From the NCBI RefSeq assembly GCF_024171695.1, contig NZ_JAMTCF010000003.1:481548-545547 (forward strand): a stretch of DNA of 64,000 bases, given 5' to 3'. A program made the translations under genes and the position numbers. A model generated the notes under the pieces. It saw nothing but the letters and a program-made list of their open reading frames with translations. It was not told the DNA's origin and made no database searches. The stretch comes from Actinosynnema pretiosum (GTDB lineage: Bacteria; Actinomycetota; Actinomycetes; Mycobacteriales; Pseudonocardiaceae). Position 1 is the stretch's first letter. The number at the start of each line of letters is the position of its first letter. Positions 9,025 to 17,825 of the stretch are shown here, piece by piece.

Positions 9025-10871
9025 GGCTCACCACCGCCCAGGCGCTGGTCCGCTGGCTGCTCGCCCAGCGCACCGAGCTGCTCGACGGGACCCGTGCCCC
9101 GCTGTTCCCCGGCGTCTTCGCGATCCTCGGCCACGGCAACGCGCTGGGCCTGGGCACCGCGCTGGACGAGGTCCGCGACCGCCTCCCGGTGTGGCGCGGC
9201 CACACCGAGCAGGGCATGGCGCTGGCCGCCACCGCGCTCGCCAGGGCCGCCCACCGCCGCCAGGTCGGCGTGGTCACCACCTCCATCGGCCCCGGCGCGC
9301 TCAACGCCGTCACGGCGGCGGGCGTGGCCCACGCCAACCGCCTCCCGCTGCTGCTGCTCCCCGGCGACACCTTCACCGGCCGCGCCCCCGACCCGGTGCT
9401 CCAGCAGGTCGAGCACTTCCACGACCCGACCACCACGGCGAACGACGCCTTCCGCCCGGTCGCCCGCTACTTCGACCGGATCACCCGCCCCGAGCAGCTG
9501 ATCGGCACCCTCCCGCAGCTCGCCCGCGCGCTGACCGACCCGGCCGACTGCGGCCCCGCCGTCCTGGCGCTCCCGCAGGACGCGCAGGTCGAGGAGCACG
9601 ACTTCCCGGACGCGCTGTTCGAGCCGGTCCTGCACCGCCCGCTGCGCCCCCGCCCCGACCGCGCGGAGCTCGCGGCGGCGGCCGACCTGCTGTCCAGGTC
9701 CACCCGCCCGCTGCTGGTGCTGGGCGGGGGCGTCCGCTACTCCGGCGCGGCGGCCGAGGCGCTGGCGCTCGCGGAGCGGCACGGCGTCCCGGTCACCGAG
9801 ACCACGGCGGGCCGCACCCTCGTCCCGCACGAGCACCCGCTGCACGCCGGTCCGCTGGGCATCACCGGCTCGGCGTCCGCGAACCGGCTGGCGGCCGACG
9901 CCGACGCCGTGCTCGCGGTCGGCACCCGCCTGCAGGACTTCACCACCGCCTCCTGGACCGCCTTCGCCCCCTCGGCGGCGCTGGTCAACGTCAACGCCGC
10001 CCGCTTCGACGCGGTCAAGCACGGCGCCGCCGCCGTCACCGGGGACGCCCTGGAAGCCCTGCGCGAACTCGGCGCGGCGATGGGCGGCTGGCGCGCGGAC
10101 CCGGCGTGGACCGCGCGGGCGGGCGCCGAGCGCGAGGTGTGGGACGCCCACGTCACCGCCCTGCGCGCCCCGAGCCCAGGGCTGCCCACGTACGCGCAGG
10201 TCGTGGGCGTGGTCAACGACCTGTCCGAGGACGGCGACTACGCGCTGACCGCGTCCGGCGGCCTGCCGGGCGAGCTGGTCGGCGGCTGGCGCGCGGTCGG
10301 TGGCGAACCCGGGATGGACGTCGAGTACGGCTTCTCCTGCATGGGCTACGAGCTGGCGGGCGCGTGGGGCGCGGCGATCGTGCGGGACCGGGGCGTGGTC
10401 ACCACCCTGCTGGGCGACGGCTCGTACCTGATGCTGAACTCGGACCTGTTCTCCGCCGCGTTCGCGGGCCACGGCTTCGTGGCCGTGGTGTGCGACAACG
10501 GCGGCTACGCGGTGATCGACCGGCTCCAGCGCGACCAGGGCGCGCGGCCGTTCCACAACCTGTACGCGGACGTCCGCACCGGGCGCGCCGACCCGCCGTC
10601 GGTCGACTTCGCCGCCCACGCCGCCGCGCTGGGCTGCTCGGTCCACCCGGCGCCGGACCTGGCCGCCCTGCCGGGCGCCTACCGCGCGGCGCGCGAGGCG
10701 GCGGTGACCGGCGCGCGGCCCGCCGTGGTGGTGATCCGCACCCACCCGTCGTCGTGGACGCAGTCGGGCGCGTGGTGGGAGGTGGGCGTGCCCAGGTCCC
10801 TGCCGGGCCACGCGGAGCACGCCGAGGGCAAGCGCCGCCAGGTCCGCCACCTGGGGCGGGGGCGCCGGTAG
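9021..10871 (+). CDS. iolD: 3D-(3,5/4)-trihydroxycyclohexane-1,2-dione acylhydrolase (ThDP enzyme)
   Basis: This 616-aa protein has the three-domain thiamine-diphosphate fold. The N-terminal domain has GHGNALGLG and the catalytic Glu in HTEQGMAL. The C-terminal cofactor motif begins LLGDGSYLML near residue 465 and ends DNGGYAV. The enzyme opens the ring of the inositol-derived dione. It is the last gene of the operon, overlaps iolB by four bases and converges on the gene at 10896. No iolA-type semialdehyde dehydrogenase or iolJ aldolase is present nearby, so the lower pathway must be encoded elsewhere. Confidence 0.95.
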   Translation: MRLTTAQALVRWLLAQRTELLDGTRAPLFPGVFAILGHGNALGLGTALDEVRDRLPVWRGHTEQGMALAATALARAAHRRQVGVVTTSIGPGALNAVTAAGVAHANRLPLLLLPGDTFTGRAPDPVLQQVEHFHDPTTTANDAFRPVARYFDRITRPEQLIGTLPQLARALTDPADCGPAVLALPQDAQVEEHDFPDALFEPVLHRPLRPRPDRAELAAAADLLSRSTRPLLVLGGGVRYSGAAAEALALAERHGVPVTETTAGRTLVPHEHPLHAGPLGITGSASANRLAADADAVLAVGTRLQDFTTASWTAFAPSAALVNVNAARFDAVKHGAAAVTGDALEALRELGAAMGGWRADPAWTARAGAEREVWDAHVTALRAPSPGLPTYAQVVGVVNDLSEDGDYALTASGGLPGELVGGWRAVGGEPGMDVEYGFSCMGYELAGAWGAAIVRDRGVVTTLLGDGSYLMLNSDLFSAAFAGHGFVAVVCDNGGYAVIDRLQRDQGARPFHNLYADVRTGRADPPSVDFAAHAAALGCSVHPAPDLAALPGAYRAAREAAVTGARPAVVVIRTHPSSWTQSGAWWEVGVPRSLPGHAEHAEGKRRQVRHLGRGRR

Positions 10872-10895
10872 GACCGGGTCACCGACGAGGCGGCG

Positions 10896-11309
10896 TCACC
10901 GGTAGGGCGAGGCCTGCGCCAGCTTGACCGACCCGCGCAGCACCGAGGGCGGCACCACCCCGTCCTGCCCGCTCCACCGGGGCAGCGAGGGGCTGACCTC
11001 GGCCAGCGCCCGCCGCAGCCCTATGGCGGCCTCGGGCCGACGGAGCAGCACCTCGTGCAGCGAGTCCCGCCACTCGGCGGTGAACGCGGCGCGGGCGGGC
11101 TCCCGCCGGACCGCGTGCTGCGACACCAGCGCCCGCCGCCCCTTCTCCAGCCGCAACCTGGGCACACCCGGCCGCACCGGGTCGACGGCCTCGGCGACCC
11201 CGTCCCGCAACCCCGGCCACAGCGGGGTGTCGGTCGCCCTGGCGAGGGCGCTCGCCACGGCCCCGGCCAGCATCAGCAACGCCTCCGGCAAGGTCGTGCG
11301 TCCTCTCAT
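10896..11309 (-). CDS. Hypothetical protein
   Basis: This 137-aa frame has good actinobacterial codon bias in the stretch from MRGRTTLPEALLMLAGAV to the end (SVKLAQASPYR). It looks mostly helical and Arg/Ala/Leu-rich, with no membrane segment after the first helix and no recognised domain. ATG at 11309 was chosen because codon bias and protein-like composition begin there; the upstream extension is Pro/Arg-rich and looks non-coding. It converges on iolD with a 24-base gap. Function is unknown. Confidence 0.55.
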   Translation of the reverse strand: MRGRTTLPEALLMLAGAVASALARATDTPLWPGLRDGVAEAVDPVRPGVPRLRLEKGRRALVSQHAVRREPARAAFTAEWRDSLHEVLLRRPEAAIGLRRALAEVSPSLPRWSGQDGVVPPSVLRGSVKLAQASPYR

Positions 11310-11593
11310 CAGGCGGTGCGGGGGGACAGGGGGTGGGGAGCCCGGTGTCGGTGAGCGCGAGCACCCGGCCGGTCGACCCCTCGGCGCCGCCTCCACCCGG
11401 TGGTCGCGGGGAGCGCTGCCGATCGGACCCGACCGGGTCCGGTGCTACTCGCGGGTACCCGTTCCACCGGTGATCAACGCCACCCGCAGGTGTGACGATG
11501 ATCCCCGCGCTGCGCAGCAGTGCGAGACCACAAGCCACTGCACCCCGGCCCCTGTGCTGCGGCTCCGTGATTTTGGGCTTTCCTCCTGACAGG

Positions 11594-11653
11594 ACACCCT
11601 GGACCACCACACCCTGGACCACCACACCCCGGACCACCACACTCTGGACCACC
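11594..11653. repeat. Four tandem copies of a 15-bp repeat
   Basis: Units at 11594, 11609, 11624 and 11639 read ACACCCTGGACCACC, with one substitution each in the third and fourth copies. The array lies between the hypothetical gene and the Crp-family gene, about 40 bases beyond the 3' end of the latter. It looks like a minisatellite; no protein product is supported. Confidence 0.85.
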
Positions 11654-11689
11654 GAGCCCGCGCGCACCCCGCACCAGTGCGGTCGGGGC

Positions 11690-12397
11690 TCAGATCCCCG
11701 CGAAGGTCCGCAGTTCGTCCAGGTCCGGGATCAGCACGTCCCGGCGCAGGTGGCTCACCACGACCCCGGCCTTGCGCAGATCGCTGAAAGCCTTCTCGGC
11801 GGTCCTCGGCTTCATCCCGGCGATGGAAGCGAGTTCCACCTTCGTCAGCGGAATTCCGAGCGTCCAGCCGTGCACTTCCTCGCGACCATAAGTCTCGATC
11901 AATTCCACCAGAACCCGTGCGACGCGTTCGGCGGCGGGGTGCGAGAGGAAATCGCGTCGCCGCTGGTTGGCAGTTCGCAACCGGTCGTTGATCATTCCGA
12001 TCAATTCCACGAACACGTCGTTCCTGCGGTGCAGGAACCCCATCAGCTCGACGCTGGTGATGAGTTTCGCGACCACGTCCCCGCAGGTGACCACGGTCGC
12101 CGAGCGCGGTTTCTGGTCCAGCGCCGCCATCTCGCCCACCAAATCGCCCGCGACCCTGATCGCGAGCAGCGCGGTGTCACCCGTCTCGTCGGTGGTCTGC
12201 ACCTTCACGACGCCTTCGAGCAGCAGCAGGACGTGGGTGTCCTTCGCGTCCTGCTCGATGACCTCCCGGTCGGCGGCGTAGCGGACCACGGTGCCGACCG
12301 CGAGCAGCTCCTGTCTGGTGTTCTCGCGGAGCCTGCTCAGCAGGCTGTTGCTGGGCCACACTTGTTCCTGGGGCGCGGTGCTCGGCATGGGCAGCAT
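11690..12397 (-). CDS. Crp/Fnr-family transcriptional regulator
   Basis: This 235-aa protein has an N-terminal cyclic-nucleotide-binding beta-barrel (VIEQDAKDTHVLLLLEGVVKV; RVAGDLVGEMAALDQKPRSATV) and a C-terminal winged helix (GIPLTKVELASIAGMKPRTAEK). The canonical phosphate-binding Arg-Ser/Thr pair is represented by PRSAT. ATG at 12397 has AGGA five bases upstream and is preferred over a TTG at 12433. Related actinobacterial proteins can sit in developmental or antibiotic contexts, but nothing here fixes the effector or targets. Confidence 0.88.
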   Translation of the reverse strand: MLPMPSTAPQEQVWPSNSLLSRLRENTRQELLAVGTVVRYAADREVIEQDAKDTHVLLLLEGVVKVQTTDETGDTALLAIRVAGDLVGEMAALDQKPRSATVVTCGDVVAKLITSVELMGFLHRRNDVFVELIGMINDRLRTANQRRRDFLSHPAAERVARVLVELIETYGREEVHGWTLGIPLTKVELASIAGMKPRTAEKAFSDLRKAGVVVSHLRRDVLIPDLDELRTFAGI

Positions 12398-13433
12398 GTG
12401 GGTCCTGTTACTGTCGTGACCGGCGGAACTCAATTGGGTCGACCCGGTGCGGTCGGCAAGTGATGGTCTCCCCTAACGTGCTGCGGACAGTACACCCGAT
12501 TGGGGGGTAAGTGCGCTGAGCCAGTTCGGCGTTTTGCCCATCGGGAGCCTCCGGAAGATCGCACGCGAATACGTTCGCAATGCCCAATCAAATGGAATCG
12601 CCCTGCTCCCGCACGTCGCCATCGGCGCGCCGACCGGTGAAGACCTGTCCGATCCGGGACCTTGGACCTGTTGAGATGTCCGAAGGGCCCGAACCCGTCC
12701 GCTCGGCGGGTCGCGAGCCCCGTGACCGGGCCGCAGGGCCGCCGCCCTCCCGTCCACCGCGCCCTCGGGGCGGGTGCCTCGGGGGGCACGTGAAACCTTC
12801 TCGGGTCTGCCGGGCCACAGCCTGCCCGGTCGCGCCCGAGTTGCCAAGCCCGGCACCGAACCCGCCTGCCCCGCCTCCCGCAGTCATGGCGTCCCCCGGT
12901 CGGGGCCTCCAGCGGCCCAGGGGGCGGTCACGGCGCGCAGGCGGTCGACAGCGGTGCGCGAGCGCGGGGTCCGCGTCAGGTCGAAGTCGGGTGCCGAGGA
13001 AAACGACCGCCACCGCCGGTCGTTGTGCGCCGTCTCACGGGACCTGCTCGCCGGGTGTCCCGCCGGGCCGCGCGCGGGCCGGGCTCACCCGGACAGCACA
13101 AAATCCGCCCGTGTCCCCGGCCGTGCTCCGAAGAGCGCGGCGCAGGTCTGGCGGGCGGTGCGGTGTCGCGCCCGGACGCTCCACGTCGGCCGGTGTCCCG
13201 GACGTCGCCCACCCACCGCGCGTGCCGGTGGCACGAGCGGTGGGAGGCGTTCAACCGGTTCGCCGAAGAGCACCGGGACGGGAGGCTTCCCGCCGGTGCT
13301 GCGGCCGACCTGGTGCCACCGGTGGCAGGGGTCGCACCACGAACCCCGCACGGCTCCGCGCTCGGCGGTCCCGTCCGGGGGTGTGGGCGACTCCGCCGAG
13401 GCAGCGCGCCAGGGCGATGTCAGTGTCAAAGAT
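12398..13433. other. Long stretch without a convincing gene
   Basis: About 1 kb separates the Crp-family gene and the DUF3073 gene. The first 200 bases are relatively AT-rich and probably contain the Crp-gene promoter. The rest has several overlapping open frames with Arg/Pro/Gly-rich translations and no family match. One plus-strand segment around 13225-13345 (RWHERWEAFNRFAEEHRDGR) resembles the helicase-associated-domain pattern but is not part of a plausible gene. Confidence 0.5.
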
Positions 13434-13460
13434 CGGGCTGCCGGTGGTACCGGCAGCCCG
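13434..13460 (-). terminator. Hairpin terminator downstream of the DUF3073 gene
   Basis: A 12-bp perfect stem (CGGGCTGCCGGT pairing with ACCGGCAGCCCG) closes a 3-base loop 24 bases beyond the stop of the minus-strand DUF3073 gene. There is no clear U-tract, which is common for actinobacterial terminators. Confidence 0.7.
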
Positions 13461-13483
13461 ACCTCTGCATGGGTGTGATTGCG

Positions 13484-13666
13484 TCAGCGACGGTAGTCGT
13501 CGTAATCGTCGTCCGACGAGTCGTCGACGCGATCATCGCTTCGTCGACCGATGTCGGAATCGCCGGACAACTCGCGTTGCAAGGCATCAAAGTCGGTGTT
13601 GTGAGAGCTGTACTTCAGCTCCCTCGCCACCTTCGTCTGCTTGGCCTTCGCTCGGCCGCGCCCCAT
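13484..13666 (-). CDS. DUF3073 family protein
   Basis: This 60-aa protein begins MGRGRAKAKQTKVARELKYS and ends in an acidic Asp-rich tail (DDSSDDDYDDY). That basic-head, acidic-tail layout is the hallmark of the actinobacterial DUF3073 family. A purine-rich GAGGGGG precedes the ATG, and the upstream extension of the frame is low quality. Function in the family is unknown. The gene is divergent from the gene at 13829 and ends at a strong hairpin. Confidence 0.88.
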   Translation of the reverse strand: MGRGRAKAKQTKVARELKYSSHNTDFDALQRELSGDSDIGRRSDDRVDDSSDDDYDDYRR

Positions 13667-13828
13667 GGCTCGACCCCCTCGCACAGGGACGGGGGCGGCC
13701 GGGGGAACGGCGGCCCCACTCGTCTCGACAACTAGTTCCTGGTAACTACCGTACCGTGTCGATGGGGTTGTCCGCGACGCGGTAGGCGTGACACGTGCCG
13801 CCAAATCTCCGCGTGGGAGGATGCGGGG

Positions 13829-14710
13829 GTGCCTCGACCGTTCGTCGCCTACCTCAGGGTGTACGAACCGCTGTCGTCCCTTGACGCACCGTTGGCGGAC
13901 CGGGTGCGAAAAGCCCTGGAAGACGGCCCGCTGACCCGTGCGGAGGCGGGAGAGCGGGAACGTCACCTGTGGTTGCGATCACAGTTGGGCGGGCGCCCGC
14001 GCCTGCTCCCCGGAGAACGCCCCGACGGGGGACCTTCGCCCACCGCTCCCTTCGACGTGATGGCGCTCGACCCGGCCGACGTCCCCGGCGAGGTCGGCGA
14101 CGGCCCGCTGGTCTGCCCGCTGGACCTGCGCGCCCGCTCGGCCGCCGCACTCGTCGGCTTCCTGGCCACCTCCTGGGGCCCGCTCCAGGACGAGGCGCTG
14201 CCCGCGAGCCCCGACGCCGTCCGGGCGCGGGCGGGCGCGGTGATGGCCGAGCTGACCGGTGGCGCGGTGCACGTCATCTCCACCACCTGGACGGTCCCGC
14301 TGCCCTGGTTCGCGCTGGTCGACCCGGCGGCCCGGCGGCTCGTCACGGCCACCAGGGACGCGCCGGAGCGCGAGGTGTCCTGGCGGGCGTCCATGACGGA
14401 CGCGCGCGAGCGGGTCGCGCGGGCGCTGCGCGTGGTCCGGGACTCGATCGGCGAGGAGGGCCCGGCGAAGGTCCTGGCCGACACCGGCCGCTGGCTGGAG
14501 CACTTCGACGCGGGCTCGGCCGTCGAGCTGGACTACGGCGGCCTCGTGCAGCTGATCGACGACCGGGACCTGGCCGACGACACCTCGGCGCAGGACGTCA
14601 ACGCCATCGTGGACGCGCTGGAGGAGGGGGACGCGGAGGAGGTCGCGCTGCGCTACGAGGTGCTGCGCGAGTTCTGGGGCGAACTGGCCAGGCGCGAGCG
14701 GCACGGCTGA
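13829..14710 (+). CDS. Conserved actinobacterial protein of unknown function
   Basis: This 293-aa soluble protein has strong coding bias and begins VPRPFVAYLRVYEPLSSLDAP. It contains HVISTTWTVPLPWFALVDP in the middle and an acidic C-terminal region (VNAIVDALEEGDAEEVALRYEVLREFW). No catalytic motif or membrane segment is evident. I recognise it as a type widely kept in actinobacteria but know no function for it. It is divergent from the DUF3073 gene. The GTG start follows GGGAGGATGCGGGG. Confidence 0.8.
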   Translation: MPRPFVAYLRVYEPLSSLDAPLADRVRKALEDGPLTRAEAGERERHLWLRSQLGGRPRLLPGERPDGGPSPTAPFDVMALDPADVPGEVGDGPLVCPLDLRARSAAALVGFLATSWGPLQDEALPASPDAVRARAGAVMAELTGGAVHVISTTWTVPLPWFALVDPAARRLVTATRDAPEREVSWRASMTDARERVARALRVVRDSIGEEGPAKVLADTGRWLEHFDAGSAVELDYGGLVQLIDDRDLADDTSAQDVNAIVDALEEGDAEEVALRYEVLREFWGELARRERHG

Positions 14711-14998
14711 GGCGCCGGGCCGCCGAGGCGCGGAGTCCCGGACTTCCAGGGTCCAGGACCGTCGGACTTCCGGACTCCGGGACTTCCGGAGCCCGGTCGC
14801 CCGAACTCCCCTACCCGCTCGGACCCGGCGATCCGGTCCGGCCGCCGACTCCGAGCTGCCCGCCCCCTGCCGCCCGCTGTCCGACTCAGCCGCCCGGAGA
14901 TCCACCGTTCGCCCCGATCGGGTGATCTCGCCAGAACCACCCCTTCGAGAGCCCTCAACGCCCCGCGCGCCACCCGCCGACCGGGTTCCCTGACTCGA

Positions 14999-16177
14999 TC
15001 ACCCCGCCGGGCGTGTCGCGGGCCCCTCGGTCAGCCCGCCGCGCGCCAGCACCACCCCGGCCGCCGCCGCGCACAGCCCGGCCAGCGCCAGCGCCCAGGT
15101 CCACCCGAACGACACCGCCACCCACCCGGCGAGCGCGGGCGTCACCGTCGCGGTCAGGTAGTTCGCGCTGTTCTGCATCCCCATCGCGGTCCCGCCGCGC
15201 CCCGACGGGGCCAGCTCGCCCGCCGCCGTCACCGCCAGGCCGTTCCACGACATCGCCAGCGCGGCGGTCGGCAGCAGCGCCGCGCACACCAGCCACCGGG
15301 GCGCCGAGTCCAGCAGCAGCGCGCACCCGGCGAACCCGACCGCGACCGCGCCGCCGATCGTCCGCAGCGGTCCTAGCCTGCCGCCCGCCCGGTCCGACCA
15401 GATCCCCGCCGCGAGCCGTCCCGCGCCGCCGAGGACCTGGGCCACCGCGAACAGCGCCGCCGCCGTCGCCGCCGCGATCCCGAGGTGGCCGTGCAGCAGC
15501 TCCACCAGCAGCGCGCCCGCCGTGAACTGCGGCACCACCAGCAGCCCCGAGGCCAGGCTCAGCCGCAGCAGCCGCCGGTCCGCGAGCACCAGGCCCTGCC
15601 CGCCGCGCGCGACCCGCACCACCCCCGGAGGCTCCCGCACCCACACCGCGACGGCGACCGCCACCAGCGCCGTCGCGCCCGCCAGCGCCAGGAACGCCAC
15701 CGGCACCCCGAACCCGACCGCCACGGCGGGCAGCAGCGCCGCCGTCACCGCCGCGCCCAGCGGCACGGCGGTCTGCCGCACCCCCATCGCCAGCCCGCGC
15801 CGCTCCCTCGGGAACCAGGTCAGCACCGCCCGCCCGCTGGCCGCGTTCACGCTCGCCCCGAACAGCCCGGCCCCGAACAGCGCCACCCCGGCCAGCACCG
15901 CCCCCGAGGGCGCCACCAGCGCCAGGCACGCCGCCGCGCCGAACCCGCCGACCGCCATCACCAGCCGCTCGCCGCGCCGGTCCGCGACCGCGCCCCACGG
16001 CACCAGCGCCAGCATCGTGCCCAGGTTCGCCGCGCCCAGCAGCAGCCCGACCTGCGGCAGCGACAGCCCGAAGTGCTCGCGCAGGTGCGGGCTGATCGAC
16101 GGCAGCCCCAGGAACACCGCCGCGTTGGTCCCCTGCGCGAGCGCGCCGACCAGCAGCACCACCCAGCGGTAGCTCAC
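14999..16177 (-). CDS. Major facilitator superfamily transporter
   Basis: This 392-aa protein has about 12 hydrophobic segments. The MFS loop motif between helices 2 and 3 is visible as WGAVADRRGERLVMAVGG, and a related repeat is ASGRAVLTWFPRERRGLAMG. The second half has the usual internal symmetry (RLAAGIWSDRAGGRLGPLRT). It most resembles cyanate/nitrate-type or drug-efflux MFS members, and the substrate is unknown. It is transcribed away from rsiG with a palindrome in its upstream region. Confidence 0.9.
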   Translation of the reverse strand: MSYRWVVLLVGALAQGTNAAVFLGLPSISPHLREHFGLSLPQVGLLLGAANLGTMLALVPWGAVADRRGERLVMAVGGFGAAACLALVAPSGAVLAGVALFGAGLFGASVNAASGRAVLTWFPRERRGLAMGVRQTAVPLGAAVTAALLPAVAVGFGVPVAFLALAGATALVAVAVAVWVREPPGVVRVARGGQGLVLADRRLLRLSLASGLLVVPQFTAGALLVELLHGHLGIAAATAAALFAVAQVLGGAGRLAAGIWSDRAGGRLGPLRTIGGAVAVGFAGCALLLDSAPRWLVCAALLPTAALAMSWNGLAVTAAGELAPSGRGGTAMGMQNSANYLTATVTPALAGWVAVSFGWTWALALAGLCAAAAGVVLARGGLTEGPATRPAG

Positions 16178-16274
16178 CGGCGACCACCGCCCCGGCGGGC
16201 GCGGGCGGACGGGGAGGGCGGGAGGAGGGCGCGGCTGATCACGCCCCCGACGCTAAGCCCGGTTGCTCAAGATG

Positions 16275-16290
16275 TGGGAGTGTGATCCCA
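16275..16290. promoter_or_regulatory. Candidate operator upstream of the MFS gene
   Basis: TGGGA-N6-TCCCA is a perfect inverted repeat, extendable to AT-N-TGGGA on the left and TCCCA-N-AT on the right. It lies about 100 bases before the MFS start in an AT-richer patch. No regulator gene is adjacent, so the binding factor is unknown. Confidence 0.4.
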
Positions 16291-16328
16291 TATGTTAGAA
16301 CGCTGAACGACGTTACCACAGGTCGCGA

Positions 16329-16943
16329 CTACTCGCCCGCGCGCTTGCCGCGCAGCCCGCGCTCCACCGCCAGCAGCTCGTCCACCGACGCCGTGCCGCT
16401 CCGGTACCGCCCGCCGATCTCGTCGTTCAGCCGGTCCACCACGCCCTGCACCTCGCGCCGCCGCGCCGACACCGACGCCTCCTCGGCGACGAACGTCCGC
16501 AGCGCCAGGTCCAGCTTCTCATCGTCCAGCGCGCTCACGTCCGACAGGTCCACGTCGGACACCAGCGCCTCGACGTGCCGCTGGTGCGCGTCGGCCCGCG
16601 ACGGCTCCTGCGCCTGGTAGCGGCCCAGTCCCGTCGCCGGTCCCACGGCGTTGGACGACAGGATCGCCGCCAGCCGGTCCACCACCGCCGACCCGCCCGT
16701 GCTGCGCCGCTGCTGCTCGGCCCGCACCATGTCGATCCGGGCGTGCAGCAACCGCCGCAGGTACGACAGGTCGGTCTCCTCCTGCGCGGCCTCGTCGCGC
16801 TTCGCGCGCACCTCGGCGAGCGGAAGCTCCTCGACACCCTCGGTGTAGTCGGGGGCGAGCACCCGGTCGATGCGGCGGCGCCCTCCGGGGCGCACCTCGA
16901 TCACGTACTCATCCTGGGGTAGTCCGTGCTTGGCCGCCAACAC
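16329..16943 (-). CDS. rsiG: RsiG-type anti-sigma factor with c-di-GMP-binding motifs
   Basis: This 204-aa protein has two long helices, each with the RsiG c-di-GMP motif E(X)3S(X)2R(X)3Q(X)3D. The second copy is exact: Glu155, Ser159, Arg162, Gln166, Asp170. The first has Glu56, Ser60, Arg63 and Asp71, but His67 replaces the Gln. In Streptomyces, RsiG bound to c-di-GMP sequesters the sporulation sigma factor WhiG. WhiG is not encoded in this window. The GTG start has GGAAGCAGG a few bases upstream. A GGDEF protein is encoded 24 kb away in the same window. Confidence 0.87.
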   Translation of the reverse strand: MLAAKHGLPQDEYVIEVRPGGRRRIDRVLAPDYTEGVEELPLAEVRAKRDEAAQEETDLSYLRRLLHARIDMVRAEQQRRSTGGSAVVDRLAAILSSNAVGPATGLGRYQAQEPSRADAHQRHVEALVSDVDLSDVSALDDEKLDLALRTFVAEEASVSARRREVQGVVDRLNDEIGGRYRSGTASVDELLAVERGLRGKRAGE

Positions 16944-16964
16944 AAACCTGCTTCCAAAGTTGTC

Positions 16965-17816
16965 TCAAACCCGTACCGGTGCGCGCCGACCGAGCAACTC
17001 GCGCGCCTGGGCGCCCGACAGCGGCGGTCGCTGGGCGATCCGGGCGACCCCCGCCGCCCGCGCCACCAGCTGGGTGGTGCTCTGCGCCCGCTGCCCCTCG
17101 GCGTACTCCGGCGTGTCCGCCAGGCCCACCCGCAGGTGCCCGCCGGAGGCCAGCGCCGCCAGCAGCACCGGCAACCCGGCCCGGTCGAGCCCGGTCGCGG
17201 AGAACAGCGCCCCCTCCGGCAGCTCCCGCACCAGCGACACCAGGGTGTCCGCGTCACCGGGCAGCCCGCCGGGGGCGCCCAGCACCAGCCCCACGTGCAC
17301 CAGCCCGCCCGCGGGCAGGCCGCGCTCGTCCAGCAGCCTGCGCAGCAGCGCGAGCTGCCCGGCGCCGCTGATCCCGTACTCCGGGACGATCCCGCGCTCC
17401 CGCGTCGCCTCGTGCGCGGCGACCGCGAACTCCCAGCGGTCGGCGCCGTCCGAACCGGGCGCGCCCAGCGCGAAGGACGCCGAGTCCGGCAGCGCGTCCA
17501 GCACGCGCAACCGGTCGGCGTCCGGAGCGTCCTCGGGGCCTTCCAGCGACAGCAGCACCGCGAGCGAGGAGCCCTCGCGCAGCGCCGCCACGTCCTCGGC
17601 GGCCAGGCCGGGGTCCAGTGACAGCAGACCGTCCGGGCCGCGCACGTCGACCCGCACCACCGAGGCCCCGACCTGCTCGCACGCCAGCGCGGCGGTCAGC
17701 AGCTCACCGGGGGCCACCGGCAGGTGGGGGACGTCGCCGCGCGCGACCCCGGCGGGGGCCGCGATGATCATCGTTCCGCGTGGACCGGGACGGGACATGC
17801 CGTGATAGTGGCACAT
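16965..17816 (-). CDS. Divergent BKACE/DUF849-like protein lacking zinc-ligand histidines
   Basis: This 283-aa protein resembles beta-keto acid cleavage enzymes: an N-terminal APAGV, a LPVAPGELLTAALACEQVGA helix, a central VPEYGISGAGQ, and a C-terminal GGHLRVGLADTPEYAEGQRA. In active members the segment after the second strand reads HxHxR and supplies zinc ligands. Here it reads VVRVDVRGPDG, so both histidines are lost and catalysis by the known mechanism is unlikely. The first ATG has an AGGTGAGGGG ribosome-binding site, although homology starts at the Met 15 residues later (17771). It lies between ygfZ and rsiG. Confidence 0.75.
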   Translation of the reverse strand: MCHYHGMSRPGPRGTMIIAAPAGVARGDVPHLPVAPGELLTAALACEQVGASVVRVDVRGPDGLLSLDPGLAAEDVAALREGSSLAVLLSLEGPEDAPDADRLRVLDALPDSASFALGAPGSDGADRWEFAVAAHEATRERGIVPEYGISGAGQLALLRRLLDERGLPAGGLVHVGLVLGAPGGLPGDADTLVSLVRELPEGALFSATGLDRAGLPVLLAALASGGHLRVGLADTPEYAEGQRAQSTTQLVARAAGVARIAQRPPLSGAQARELLGRRAPVRV

Positions 17817-17825
17817 CCCCGCCCC

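Noticed and set aside
12580..13785. 401-codon and overlapping frames between the Crp-family and DUF3073 genes
   Set aside because: Arg/Pro/Gly-rich translations with no domain, conflicting frames on both strands and no ribosome-binding site.
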